A stretch of 64,000 nt of DNA from Paenimyroides tangerinum (GTDB lineage Bacteria; Bacteroidota; Bacteroidia; Flavobacteriales; Flavobacteriaceae): positions 25,576 through 89,575 of the forward strand of contig NZ_RQVQ01000014.1 of the NCBI RefSeq assembly GCF_003865405.1, in the 5' to 3' direction. A model generated the notes under the pieces. That model was not told the origin of the DNA. It ran no database searches and saw only the letters and a list, made by a program, of their open reading frames with translations. Positions 44,172-53,103 of this stretch are shown piece by piece. Each line of letters begins with the position of its first letter. The stretch's first letter is position 1. The position numbers and the translations under genes were made by a program.

Positions 44172-46190
44172 ATGGAAAACATTTTATTACAAAAATTCGA
44201 TACCGCACCTTTTTCTCAAATCAAAAATGAAGATTTTGAGCCTGCTTTTGAACAAGCAATTAAAGATGCAAAACAAGAAGTTCAAGACATCATCAACAAT
44301 CCAGAAGAAGCAACTTTTGAAAATACATTAGAAGCTATGGCATTTTCTGGGATGCAATTAGACCGTATTTCAAACATCTTCTTCAACTTAAATTCGGCAG
44401 AAACTAATGAAGAATTGCAAAAAATTGCACAAGTCGTTGCTCCTAAGTTATCTGAATTTGGAAACGACATCACATTAAATCCAGATTTATTCAAACGCGT
44501 AAAAGCCGTTTACGATAAAAAAAATGCTTTAAACTTAACAGCAGAGCAATTGATGTTGTTAGAAAAATCATACAAAGGTTTTGTAAGAAACGGAGCGCTT
44601 TTATCAGATACAGAAAAAGAGCAATTACGCGCAATTGATACCGAATTAGCTTTATTATCATTAAAATTTGGCGAAAATGTTTTAGCAGAAACCAATGCTT
44701 ACCAATTACATATCACAGATGAAAATGATTTAGATGGTTTGCCAGAAGATACCAAAATCATGGCAAAACAATTAGCTGAATCTGAAAAAAAAGAAGGTTG
44801 GATTTTTACATTAGATTTTCCAAGTTATCTGCCGTTTGTAACCTATGCTAAAAATCGAGAATTACGTAAAGAAATGGCAGTTGTGGCAGGTAAAAAAGCG
44901 TTTCAAGATAACGAATATAACAATGAAGCTAACGTTTTACGCATCGTAAATTTACGTCAGCAACGTGCAAATTTATTAGGTTATACAACTCATGCCGATT
45001 TTGTTTTGGAAGAACGTATGGCACAAAATCCAACAAAAGTTTTAGATTTCTTAAACGATTTATTAGTTAAGGCAAAACCAGCTGCAACTAAAGAATTTGA
45101 TGAGCTAACTGCTTTTGCTAAAAACTTAGATAACATTGAGCAGTTAGAAAAATGGGATGGTGCTTATTATTCTGAAAAATTGAAACAAGAAAAATTCAAT
45201 TTAGATGATGAAATTTTAAAGCCATATTTCAAATTAGAAAATGTTTTAAACGGTGCTTTTGAAGTAGCAAATAAACTTTTTGGAATTCGTTTTGAAAAAG
45301 TTTTAAACATTGATGTTTATCACGAAGATGTGGAAACCTATGAAGTAAAAGACGAAAACAATCACTTAGTTGCGTTATTCTATGCCGATTTCTTTCCACG
45401 TAAAGGAAAGAGAAACGGCGCTTGGATGACTTCGTTTAAATCGCAATTCATCAAAGACGGAATCAACGAGCGTCCACATGTTTCTATCGTTTGTAATTTC
45501 ACAAAACCAACGCCAACAAAACCATCGTTATTAACTTTTAACGAAGTTACTACGTTGTTCCACGAATTTGGTCATGCGTTACACGGAATGCTTGCAAATA
45601 CGATTTATCCAAGCTTATCTGGAACTTCTGTTTATTGGGATTTCGTTGAATTACCATCTCAAGTAATGGAAAACTGGTGTTACGAAAAAGAAGCTTTAGA
45701 ATTGTTTGCAAAACATTACGAAACCGGAGAAACCATTCCGATGGAATTGATTGAAAAAATCAAGGAAAGTGCAAGTTTCTTAGAAGGAATGGCAACCGTT
45801 CGCCAGTTGAGTTTTGGATTATTAGATATGGGATGGCATTCACAAAACCCTGAAAATATCACGAGCTTAAAAGCGTTTGAAAACGAACAATTCGAAAGTA
45901 CCAAGTTATATCCAGATGTTGCAGAAAACGCCATGAGTACTGCTTTCTCACATATTTTCGCTGGCGGATATTCATCAGGATATTACAGCTACAAATGGGC
46001 AGAAGTTTTAGATGCCGATGCGTTTGATTACTTTAAACAAAATGGTATTTTCAACAAAGAAATCGCAACGAAGTTTAAAGACAATGTACTTTCGCAAGGA
46101 GGCACGCAACCACCAATGGAATTATACAAAAAATTTAGAGGACAAGAACCTAAACCTGAAGCACTTTTAAAACGTGCCGGTTTAATTTAA
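44172..46190 (+). CDS. M3-family zinc metallopeptidase (Dcp/oligopeptidase A type)
   Basis: The 672-residue protein has the M3 site FHEFGHALHG (HExxH, near residue 460) with the downstream glutamate in ELPSQVMENW, and the Dcp-like C-terminal SHIFAGGYSSGYYSYKWAEVLDADAF. M3 enzymes degrade oligopeptides. There is no signal peptide, so it is probably cytoplasmic. Length fits Dcp/PrlC. Whether it is an endo- or dipeptidyl enzyme cannot be told. A terminator hairpin ends only 6 bases before its ATG. Confidence 0.93.
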   Translation: MENILLQKFDTAPFSQIKNEDFEPAFEQAIKDAKQEVQDIINNPEEATFENTLEAMAFSGMQLDRISNIFFNLNSAETNEELQKIAQVVAPKLSEFGNDITLNPDLFKRVKAVYDKKNALNLTAEQLMLLEKSYKGFVRNGALLSDTEKEQLRAIDTELALLSLKFGENVLAETNAYQLHITDENDLDGLPEDTKIMAKQLAESEKKEGWIFTLDFPSYLPFVTYAKNRELRKEMAVVAGKKAFQDNEYNNEANVLRIVNLRQQRANLLGYTTHADFVLEERMAQNPTKVLDFLNDLLVKAKPAATKEFDELTAFAKNLDNIEQLEKWDGAYYSEKLKQEKFNLDDEILKPYFKLENVLNGAFEVANKLFGIRFEKVLNIDVYHEDVETYEVKDENNHLVALFYADFFPRKGKRNGAWMTSFKSQFIKDGINERPHVSIVCNFTKPTPTKPSLLTFNEVTTLFHEFGHALHGMLANTIYPSLSGTSVYWDFVELPSQVMENWCYEKEALELFAKHYETGETIPMELIEKIKESASFLEGMATVRQLSFGLLDMGWHSQNPENITSLKAFENEQFESTKLYPDVAENAMSTAFSHIFAGGYSSGYYSYKWAEVLDADAFDYFKQNGIFNKEIATKFKDNVLSQGGTQPPMELYKKFRGQEPKPEALLKRAGLI

Positions 46191-46194
46191 TAAC

Positions 46195-46230
46195 AAAACG
46201 AGCTACTTTAAAAGTTAGCTCGTTTTCTTT
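46195..46230 (+). terminator. M3 peptidase terminator
   Basis: AAAACGAGCTA pairs with TAGCTCGTTTT (outer arms 46195-46205 and the mirrored bases), followed by CTTTT. A small bulge lies inside the stem. Confidence 0.82.
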
Positions 46231-46284
46231 TAACACAATAAAATCAATACTAAATCGTTCATAATTAAACTAATAAAACGAATT

Positions 46285-46644
46285 ATGAAAAAAGCTTTAG
46301 AAATTGTTATTAAATTCTCGGATGTATTCATGCTTCCGATCATATTATTTTATTGGATAAACACATCCGAAATTTGGAATCCAGTTGCGATTGGTTTACT
46401 TATATTGGCTTTGTTACAGATTGTAATTCGAAACAAAATACTAGGAATTATTCTAGCAACTTTGTTTTCGTTTTCATCGTTGTTTTTGTTTTTTGCACTT
46501 ATTTCAGAACTAAATGATTTTACAACATTTGATAATGATGCCTTAAAAATGAGTTTATTTATGGGTGTTTATTTATTATTTATTTCTATTTGTAGTGGAT
46601 TGATGTATTATAAATATTTAAACCAAAAAACGCTTCCAATCTAG
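46285..46644 (+). CDS. Small hypothetical membrane protein
   Basis: The 119-residue protein has four hydrophobic segments (about 12-28, 33-47, 52-72, 88-110) and short loops. No domain is recognised. Its last six codons lie inside the terminator hairpin, so coding and termination share the same DNA. It stands alone. Confidence 0.55.
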   Translation: MKKALEIVIKFSDVFMLPIILFYWINTSEIWNPVAIGLLILALLQIVIRNKILGIILATLFSFSSLFLFFALISELNDFTTFDNDALKMSLFMGVYLLFISICSGLMYYKYLNQKTLPI

Positions 46645-46654
46645 GAAGCGTTTT
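46625..46654. terminator. Bidirectional terminator overlapping the 3' end of a coding region
   Basis: AAAACGCTTCC (46627-46637) pairs with GGAAGCGTTTT (46644-46654). The TAG of the upstream gene (46642-46644) is in the loop and first arm base. On the other side it ends the convergent gene at 46658. Confidence 0.85.
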
Positions 46655-46657
46655 CGT

Positions 46658-47002
46658 TTAAAAATACAATGCTGATATATTATCTTCAATTCGCATGAAT
46701 GAATAATTACGGTCATAAAACACCTCCAATTTGGTTTTAATTCCGTCAGAAATTTTAAAACTTTCCCAATTAATTTCGTCTTTATTCGAAGAGTCAAAAG
46801 GTTCATAAACCAAATGCAAATTGTATTTATAAAGTAAATTTCTAGTTTCTAAAATCAATTTAAAAAAGTTAAAACACGACTTTACTTCTACTCCATTCAT
46901 ATAAAAAACATCTGAAATGATTTGCAACTCTTCTTCAAAGAAATCCATTTTTTCAGTGTTTAATAAAACTTTAATTTCGTTTAAATAATCTTCTTTTTTC
47001 AT
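46658..47002 (-). CDS. Hypothetical cytoplasmic protein
   Basis: A 114-residue acidic protein without signal or membrane segments, probably alpha/beta by eye (helical first half, two strands near KTKLEVFYDRNYSF at the end). No family is recognised. It lies downstream of a terminator, so it probably has its own promoter, and it ends at the bidirectional terminator at 46625. Confidence 0.5.
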   Translation of the reverse strand: MKKEDYLNEIKVLLNTEKMDFFEEELQIISDVFYMNGVEVKSCFNFFKLILETRNLLYKYNLHLVYEPFDSSNKDEINWESFKISDGIKTKLEVFYDRNYSFMRIEDNISALYF

Positions 47003-47010
47003 AAAATATA

Positions 47011-47036
47011 AAAAAAGAGGAACTTACATTCCTCTT
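47011..47036 (-). terminator. Terminator of the antiporter gene
   Basis: AAGAGGAA (47015-47022) pairs with TTCCTCTT (47029-47036), and on the minus strand a T run follows. It lies just after the antiporter stop at 47042. Confidence 0.8.
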
Positions 47037-47041
47037 AAAAT

Positions 47042-48292
47042 TTATTCTTCTTTTAATACTTTTTTGGCAACTTTACCAACCGTTAATCCTTGAACTACGA
47101 TTGAGAATAATACCACAATATATGTTATTTCTAATAGAACATCTTTAATTTCTCCGGCTGAATTTGGTATTGACATAACCAATGCAATGGAAACTCCTCC
47201 TCGAATTCCTCCCCAAACCATCGTAATTAATGATCCTTTTGAGTACGTATTTTTTCTTAATATTGTCGATGCAGGTAAAAAAATAGATAAAGTACGTGCC
47301 AATAATCCTATAAAAATCACAATAACACCTAAAAATAGTTGATCTTGTAAATCTGGTAAAACCAATAGTTCAAAACCAATAAACAAGAATAAAATAGCAT
47401 TTAAGATTTCATCTATCAATTCCCAGAATTTACCTAAATAATCACGCGTTGTTTCATTCATTGAATGCTTTTTACCGTAATTCCCGATAATTAAACCAGC
47501 AATAACCATTGCTAAAGGTGAAGAGAAATGAAGTTCAGAAGCAATTAAGAAACCTCCCATCACGATTGCTAAAGTAATCAAAACCGTTACTTTATAATCA
47601 TCAATTTTTTTCATAACATGTGAAGCTGTAATTCCTAACAAAGCTCCTAAAATTATTCCACCACCAGCTTCTAATAAAAACAACCAAGAAACGGAACCAA
47701 ATGTAGCTTCGAAAGAAGTATCTGTTGCCATTTTTAAAACAACAGCAAACATTACAACCGCAACTCCATCATTAAATAATGATTCACCAGTAATCTTAGT
47801 TTCGATACGTTTTGGAACTTTAGCTTCCTTTAAAATACCTAAAACCACAATTGGATCTGTAGGAGAAATTAAAGTACCAAACAATAAACAATATATAAAC
47901 GGAATTTCAATTCCTAAAATAGGTGCAACATAAAATAACATTCCAGAAATAATAAATGCTGACAAAACAACACTTACAGTTGCATAAGTAAAAATGGGCC
48001 ACTTATGTTCTTTCAAATCTGAAATATTAACATGGAGGGCTCCTGCGAATAATAAAAAATTCAACATCGCTCCCATCAATATTTCTGTAAAATCAAATTC
48101 TTTGATTAGTTGAAAAAATTCACGGGTTGTTTCTGGAAAAAACTGATCTCCAAGTAAACGAATTCCAACAGAAACCAACATGGCAATAATCATGATACCA
48201 ATGGTTCCAGGAAGTTTTAAAAAGCGTACGTTTAAATACGCGAATAACGAGGCTAGTACGATAAGAACTGAAAACGTGTAATATAATTCCAT
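47042..48292 (-). CDS. CPA1-family sodium:proton antiporter
   Basis: The 416-residue protein has about 12 membrane helices and CPA1 landmarks: SPTDPIVVLGILK in one half-helix and GESLFNDGVAVVMF with the asparagine-aspartate pair that binds the ion. It exchanges sodium (or potassium) for protons across the inner membrane. There is no long cytoplasmic regulatory tail. A -7 box lies upstream at 48308, and the aldehyde dehydrogenase gene ends 34 bases upstream. Confidence 0.88.
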   Translation of the reverse strand: MELYYTFSVLIVLASLFAYLNVRFLKLPGTIGIMIIAMLVSVGIRLLGDQFFPETTREFFQLIKEFDFTEILMGAMLNFLLFAGALHVNISDLKEHKWPIFTYATVSVVLSAFIISGMLFYVAPILGIEIPFIYCLLFGTLISPTDPIVVLGILKEAKVPKRIETKITGESLFNDGVAVVMFAVVLKMATDTSFEATFGSVSWLFLLEAGGGIILGALLGITASHVMKKIDDYKVTVLITLAIVMGGFLIASELHFSSPLAMVIAGLIIGNYGKKHSMNETTRDYLGKFWELIDEILNAILFLFIGFELLVLPDLQDQLFLGVIVIFIGLLARTLSIFLPASTILRKNTYSKGSLITMVWGGIRGGVSIALVMSIPNSAGEIKDVLLEITYIVVLFSIVVQGLTVGKVAKKVLKEE

Positions 48293-48307
48293 AAAAATTT
48301 ATTTGTG

Positions 48308-48315
48308 CAAAATTA
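48308..48315 (-). promoter_or_regulatory. -7 box upstream of the antiporter gene
   Basis: On the minus strand TAATTTTG matches TAnnTTTG, 15 bases before the ATG. It lies between the aldehyde dehydrogenase stop and the antiporter start. There is no clear -33. Confidence 0.4.
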
Positions 48316-48326
48316 CGGTTTTATGA

Positions 48327-49703
48327 CTAAAATTTCGATAGTAATTTCTTAATAATTCCACTTTTTTTTGCATAAGGCGCATATTTTATCTTAAAATCTA
48401 ACCAGTTTTTTCGATATACAACTGATTTAAAATGAACAAAGGCATCAAAGCCAAATTTCCCGTGATAATTACCTAAACCACTTGAACCAAAACCTCCAAA
48501 CGGAACTTTATCATTAATGATATGCGATAAAACATCATTAACACAACCACCACCAAATTGGGTTTGCGTCATAAAATTTTTAATTTCAGTTTGATCTGTA
48601 GAAAATAAATACATCGCCAGCGGTTTTTCGTTTTCGTGATTATGATTTACAACCTCAGCCAAATTTTTAAAAGTTAAAACAGGTAAAATGGGTCCAAAAA
48701 TTTCATCTTGCATTATTAAATCTGTAAATGAAATTTCATCTAAAATGGTTGGTTCGATGTAATTAGTATTTGAATCTGATTTTCCACCGAAATACAATTT
48801 ACCATTATCTAAATATTTTTCTAATCTTAAAAATTGTTTGTTATTGATTACTCTAGGAAAATCGGGATTAGATTCGATTTCATCTCCATAAAAATCAACA
48901 ATTGTACGTTTCAAAATAATTAAAAAATCATCTTTTATCGATTCATCAATCCATATAAAATCGGGTGCAATACATGTTTGACCAGCGTTCACGAATTTTC
49001 CGAAAGTGATTCGTTTTGCAGCAATTTCAAGATTTGCAGATTTTGTAATCACACACGGACTTTTTCCGCCTAATTCCAAAACTGTTGGTGTTAAGGTTTC
49101 TGCAGCCTTTTTCTGAATAATTTTTCCTACTGAAGTACTTCCAGTAAAAAAGATTTTATCAAATTTATTTTCTAGAATTTCAGTTGTTTTTTCTACATCA
49201 CCAAGAATTACAGAAATATATTCGGGTGGAAAATTGTCATTAATCATTTTAGCAATTACAGCTGATGTATTTGAAGAAACTTCTGAAGGTTTCAGAACGA
49301 CGCAATTTCCTGCAGCGATTGCCGAAATCAGAGGTTGAATAGCTAATAACAACGGATAATTCCAAGGAGAAATTATTAGAACAACTCCATAAGGTTGTTT
49401 GTAAATATAATCTTTGGACGGAAAATTTAAGATTGAAGAACTGACTTTTTGTGGTTTACTCCACTTTTTTAAATTAGAAATATGTTTGCGTAGTTCTAAC
49501 TTAATCATAGCAATTTCAGTGAGAATCGTTTCGAATTCAGATTTTTTAAAATCGGAATGAATGGCTTGAATCAATTCTTCTTGATATGCATTTAAGAGTT
49601 TTTTTAATTTAATTAAAGCCGCTTTTCTAAATTCAATAGGAGATGTATTTCCTTCATAAAAAAAAGCTCTTTGCGTTTGGATTATATTTTTTGGACTTGG
49701 CAT
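48327..49703 (-). CDS. Aldehyde dehydrogenase (ALDH class 3 type)
   Basis: The 458-residue protein has ISPWNYPLLLAIQPLI, the NAD loop GSTSVGKI, the general base ELGGKSPCVI and the catalytic cysteine NAGQTCIAPD. The shortness and lack of a long N-terminal arm fit the ALDH3/fatty-aldehyde group. It oxidises an aldehyde to an acid with NAD(P). The C-terminus (WLDFKIKYAPYAKKSG) is basic, as in that group. The substrate is unknown. Confidence 0.92.
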   Translation of the reverse strand: MPSPKNIIQTQRAFFYEGNTSPIEFRKAALIKLKKLLNAYQEELIQAIHSDFKKSEFETILTEIAMIKLELRKHISNLKKWSKPQKVSSSILNFPSKDYIYKQPYGVVLIISPWNYPLLLAIQPLISAIAAGNCVVLKPSEVSSNTSAVIAKMINDNFPPEYISVILGDVEKTTEILENKFDKIFFTGSTSVGKIIQKKAAETLTPTVLELGGKSPCVITKSANLEIAAKRITFGKFVNAGQTCIAPDFIWIDESIKDDFLIILKRTIVDFYGDEIESNPDFPRVINNKQFLRLEKYLDNGKLYFGGKSDSNTNYIEPTILDEISFTDLIMQDEIFGPILPVLTFKNLAEVVNHNHENEKPLAMYLFSTDQTEIKNFMTQTQFGGGCVNDVLSHIINDKVPFGGFGSSGLGNYHGKFGFDAFVHFKSVVYRKNWLDFKIKYAPYAKKSGIIKKLLSKF

Positions 49704-49825
49704 TTTCGGTTTTATTATAAGAAACTAAAAAAGAAGTTCTTAGTTATTTTTCAATAAATTTAGTTATAAAACACAATATTTCTTACAAATTCACTACCTT
49801 TATCTAAATAAAAATTGAATTCAAT

Positions 49826-50311
49826 ATGAAAAAAATGATTTTAGCTGCAGCTATTATTGCTGTAGGATTTACATCTTGTAACAAAAAGGCAGAAGGTGAT
49901 GCTGCAACTAACGATACAATCACTAAAACAACAGAAACTCCTCAAACTGATGCTTCAACTCATCCAGAAGGAACAACTCCTAAACCAGACGAACATACTG
50001 CTCAAACTTCTTTGGACTGGGCTGGAATTTACGCAGGAACGTTACCTTGTGCAGATTGTGAAGGAATTCAGACTGAAGTTGCATTGAATGATGATGATAC
50101 TTTCGTTGTTAAACAAACGTATTTAGGTAAAAAAGAAACTATTGAAGACAAAGGTAAAATCATGTGGCATGATGGAACTATCGCTCACTTAAAAGGAAAA
50201 ACTGTTGATATGAAATTGAAAGTTGGTGAAAACCAATTGATTTTCTTAGATCAAGAAGGTAAAGAAATTACTGGTCCTTTAAAAGACAAATACATTTTCA
50301 AGAAAAATTAA
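49826..50311 (+). CDS. NlpE-like lipoprotein (copper/envelope-stress type)
   Basis: The 161-residue lipoprotein has lipobox TSC (Cys18), a polar Thr-rich linker (20-62) and an NlpE N-terminal barrel with WAGIYAGTLPCADCEGIQTE (near 65-84), including the CADC pair. NlpE in E. coli signals envelope stress and is linked to copper; here only the family is clear, and the second, OB-fold domain of the E. coli protein is missing. It has its own terminator. Confidence 0.88.
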   Translation: MKKMILAAAIIAVGFTSCNKKAEGDAATNDTITKTTETPQTDASTHPEGTTPKPDEHTAQTSLDWAGIYAGTLPCADCEGIQTEVALNDDDTFVVKQTYLGKKETIEDKGKIMWHDGTIAHLKGKTVDMKLKVGENQLIFLDQEGKEITGPLKDKYIFKKN

Positions 50312-50314
50312 TAA

Positions 50315-50346
50315 CAAAAAATGAAGCTTTCGGGCTTCATTTTTTT
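50315..50346. terminator. Terminator between the NlpE-like gene and the convergent lipoprotein gene
   Basis: AAAAAATGAAGC pairs with GCTTCATTTTTT around TTTCGGG. There is a T run after the stem on both strands. Confidence 0.87.
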
Positions 50347-50358
50347 ATTTATATTACG

Positions 50359-50823
50359 CTAATTATTTAAAACGAAATTCTCTACTGAAATTTGATAAGA
50401 GTTCCCTCCCAAAATATTCTCCCTATACGAGGTGTCATATTCTATTTTTTCTGGAAAATAAAATTCTTTGTTATAAGTTACAATTATACTAACTGAATAT
50501 TTATCACTTGAATTTTGTTTTAAAGCACCTTCATACATCATTTCAACAACATCGAAAATTTCATTAATAGTGTAATCTTCACTATTATTTTTATTCAAAA
50601 CTACCCCATCTTTTACTTGAACATCCCATCTTGATTTTCCATGGTTAGCAGCATTCTCGTAAGTATAAGAATAATTTTTTAGATTCTGTTCTTCCCAAAG
50701 CATACGTTGCTTCTTAAATTCGGCTTCGTTGAAATGAACTTTATAACTAGTATCAGCATCGACTGCACATGCAGAAAAAAAACAAGAAATTACAAAAGTT
50801 GACAACAGAGTATTTTTTTTCAT
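50359..50823 (-). CDS. DUF6174-like lipoprotein
   Basis: The 154-residue protein starts MKKNTLLSTFVISCFFSACAVD with lipobox SAC (Cys19) and then the pattern WEEQNLKNYSYTYENA and WDVQVKDGVVL typical of DUF6174, a small secreted domain of unknown role. The ATG at 50823 is preferred over TTG 50844. Its 5' side faces the structured element at 50885-50990. Confidence 0.7.
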   Translation of the reverse strand: MKKNTLLSTFVISCFFSACAVDADTSYKVHFNEAEFKKQRMLWEEQNLKNYSYTYENAANHGKSRWDVQVKDGVVLNKNNSEDYTINEIFDVVEMMYEGALKQNSSDKYSVSIIVTYNKEFYFPEKIEYDTSYRENILGGNSYQISVENFVLNN

Positions 50824-50884
50824 AATTATTATTTTAATCTTCAAAAATAAATAAATAAATCAAAAAAAACTATATTATTTTGTG

Positions 50885-50990
50885 TTAGGGATTGAAGCGA
50901 TATCCTTTTTGTAGCGAAGTAAAAAAAAGATTTAGCGGAAAGCCCGGCGCGAGCGTTGGCGAATAGCCAAAAGTGAGCGCAACACCCTAA
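50885..50990. ncRNA. Structured GC-rich intergenic element (possible dispersed repeat or RNA)
   Basis: This 106-base stretch is bounded by TTAGGG (50885) and CCCTAA (50985-50990). Inside are GGAT...ATCC arms near 50889-50905, a C(T)5/(A)5G pairing, a GC-rich block GCCCGGCGCGAGCG, and a perfect 5-bp hairpin TTGGC-GAATA-GCCAA (50956-50970) between GCGC arms. It is non-coding in all frames and far more GC-rich than its surroundings. I recall similar sequence (ATTGAAGCG...CGGAAAGCCCG) in other flavobacterial genomes near gene ends, but this is memory. It directly follows the pepA terminator on the minus strand. Repeat family or structured RNA; type is uncertain. Confidence 0.55.
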
Positions 50991-51022
50991 AAAAAATCCG
51001 CTAACTAAAAGCTAACGGATTT
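50991..51022 (-). terminator. Terminator of the M17 aminopeptidase gene
   Basis: AAATCCG (50994-51000) pairs with CGGATTT (51016-51022), loop 15 bases; on the minus strand the stem is followed by TTTTT and the start of the structured element. Confidence 0.75.
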
Positions 51023-51028
51023 GATTTT

Positions 51029-52414
51029 TTATTTTTTATAGTTTGCGAAAAACGCTGATAAAGTACGAATTCCTGTTCCTGTTCCTCCATTTCCTTTATA
51101 ATTTTCTGGAGCTTCTGTGAAAGCTGGTCCAGCAATATCGATATGAACAAATGGCTGTTTTGCGAAATGCTCTAAAAATTTACCAGCTGTAATGGTTCCA
51201 GCGAAACGACCACCGATGTTTTTTAAGTCGGCAATTGACGATTTGATTTGCTCTTTATAATCGTCCCATAAAGGCAATTGAATCATACGTTCGTAAACTT
51301 GCGTTCCGGCATCTAAGATTTGTTTGTTAACCGATTCGTCAGCATTACTCATTAAACAAGCTGCACGAGAACCCGCTGCAACCAAAGCTGCTCCAGTTAA
51401 AGTTGCTGCATTGATAATCAATTCTGGATTGAAACGATCTGCATACGAAATGGCATCGGCTAAAATCATACGTCCTTCTGCATCGGTATTTAAAACCTCA
51501 ACCGTTGTTCCGTCCATCATCGTAATAACATCACCTGGTGCATAAGCATTTCCTCCTGGGCGATTATCTGTTGCTGGAATCAATCCGATAATATGAATAT
51601 TTGATTTGTTCAAAGCTGCTGCGTAAACAGCTCCTGCCATCATTGCCGCTCCACCCATATCGGATTTCATCAAATCCATTGATCCAGCAGTTGGCTTTAA
51701 AGATAAACCTCCGGTATCGTAAACAACTCCTTTTCCAACTAAAACGATTGGTTTTTCGTTGATTGGTTTTTCTGGTTTATACTCTAAAATAGTAAATGTT
51801 GGCGGTTCGATTGAGCCCATGTTTACAGCTAACAATCCGCCCATTTTAAGTTTTTGAATTTCTTCTTTTCCTAAAACTTCAACTGAGAAACCTGCTTCGT
51901 CTCCAATTTCTTGAATTTCTTTTGCAAGTTGATTTGCTGATAAATAAGAAGATGGTTCGTTTACCATATCACGCGCCCAAAAAACAGCTTGAATAACATT
52001 ATTCATTTCTGTAATTGAAGCTTGAGAAATATTTCCTAAAATATAAATGTTTTCTAACTGATATTCACGTTCGTCAGCATCTTTGAAATATTTCAAAAAT
52101 TGGTAATTTGACAAAGCTAAACCTTCAGCCAAAGCCAAATTATCAGTTCCTACAATAGTAATTGCTGTTACTTTTTTGTCTAATTTTTGACGAATTGCAA
52201 ATCCAGCAACACGCATTTTTTCTAAATCTTGATTTTCTTTAACTAAGAAATAATTTTTACTTCCTACTTTAATAAAATCTTCTTTTACTTCTGAATTTTT
52301 AAAAGATTCAAAAGCTTCTTGAATATATTGTGGAAATTGAGAATCGATACTTGTTTGCTCGTTTACAACGTAAACAACCGCATCTGTGTTTAATGTATTT
52401 GTTAATTGCAACAT
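51029..52414 (-). CDS. Leucyl aminopeptidase, M17 family
   Basis: The 461-residue protein has the M17 signature NTDAEGRMILADA and metal ligands in VGKGVVYDTGGLSLKPTAGSMDLMKSDMGGAA. M17 enzymes remove N-terminal residues from peptides with two metal ions, as cytoplasmic hexamers. The first 150 residues form the typical macro-like N-terminal domain. No signal peptide. Confidence 0.94.
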   Translation of the reverse strand: MLQLTNTLNTDAVVYVVNEQTSIDSQFPQYIQEAFESFKNSEVKEDFIKVGSKNYFLVKENQDLEKMRVAGFAIRQKLDKKVTAITIVGTDNLALAEGLALSNYQFLKYFKDADEREYQLENIYILGNISQASITEMNNVIQAVFWARDMVNEPSSYLSANQLAKEIQEIGDEAGFSVEVLGKEEIQKLKMGGLLAVNMGSIEPPTFTILEYKPEKPINEKPIVLVGKGVVYDTGGLSLKPTAGSMDLMKSDMGGAAMMAGAVYAAALNKSNIHIIGLIPATDNRPGGNAYAPGDVITMMDGTTVEVLNTDAEGRMILADAISYADRFNPELIINAATLTGAALVAAGSRAACLMSNADESVNKQILDAGTQVYERMIQLPLWDDYKEQIKSSIADLKNIGGRFAGTITAGKFLEHFAKQPFVHIDIAGPAFTEAPENYKGNGGTGTGIRTLSAFFANYKK

Positions 52415-52463
52415 ATTATTGTTTTTTATCTGATTTCAAAAGTAATAAATTTCAAATCTAATT

Positions 52464-53102
52464 CTATAGATTCGGTTGATTTTTAGCTCGATATTTAACT
52501 CCTGATTTTATAAATATATCCCATAATATAATTGAGAAAACGATATTCAGGAAAAAATAAATATAGATATAGAAAAATATAGGTCTAAAATATCTTCTTT
52601 TATAAAATGGAACAGATGAATTATTTAAATATTCTTCAACCCAATCATAACCAAAATAATGATAAAAAATTAAACATATAATTTCTATAAACAAAAAAAA
52701 TATCACTAAAAATAGAAGTTTAAAATTGCTAGTTCTAGTATCTATTTGTAGGATTTTTAAATTCCCATAAATTAAATATCCTGAATAAACTACACTCAAA
52801 AAACTAAAAGCAATTATATTTTTTTTACTTTCTATTTTTGGTAAATGCTTATTTTCTTCAATATCTGGAACTTCATAATCATTCTGATATATTTGACTTC
52901 TTTCAATATTTAGTTCTTTTTTAAATTTTATAATCTCGGCAATTTTTTCATTCTGTTCAATCGAAAATTTATAATTTCTTTCGTTTTCTAAAATGCCTAC
53001 AGCGATTTCAATTGCTTCAACTGAATAAATACTATTCTTACTTAAATAAGCTAATAATTCTTGATTTGAAAGCTTTCGTATTAAATTTACATTTATACCC
53101 AT
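52464..53102 (-). CDS. Hypothetical membrane protein
   Basis: The 212-residue protein has a soluble N-terminal helical part (about 1-95: NQELLAYLSKNSIYSVEAIEIAVGILENERN) and three membrane helices (about 97-115, 127-150, 172-196) rich in Phe, Ile and Tyr. No domain name is recognised. It follows the AlkB-like gene after 1 base and is probably co-transcribed with it. Confidence 0.6.
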   Translation of the reverse strand: MGINVNLIRKLSNQELLAYLSKNSIYSVEAIEIAVGILENERNYKFSIEQNEKIAEIIKFKKELNIERSQIYQNDYEVPDIEENKHLPKIESKKNIIAFSFLSVVYSGYLIYGNLKILQIDTRTSNFKLLFLVIFFLFIEIICLIFYHYFGYDWVEEYLNNSSVPFYKRRYFRPIFFYIYIYFFLNIVFSIILWDIFIKSGVKYRAKNQPNL

Positions 53103-53103
53103 A

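Noticed and set aside
50991..51022. GCTAAC direct repeat inside the pepA terminator
   Set aside because: It occurs only twice and within the loop; the hairpin explains the stretch.
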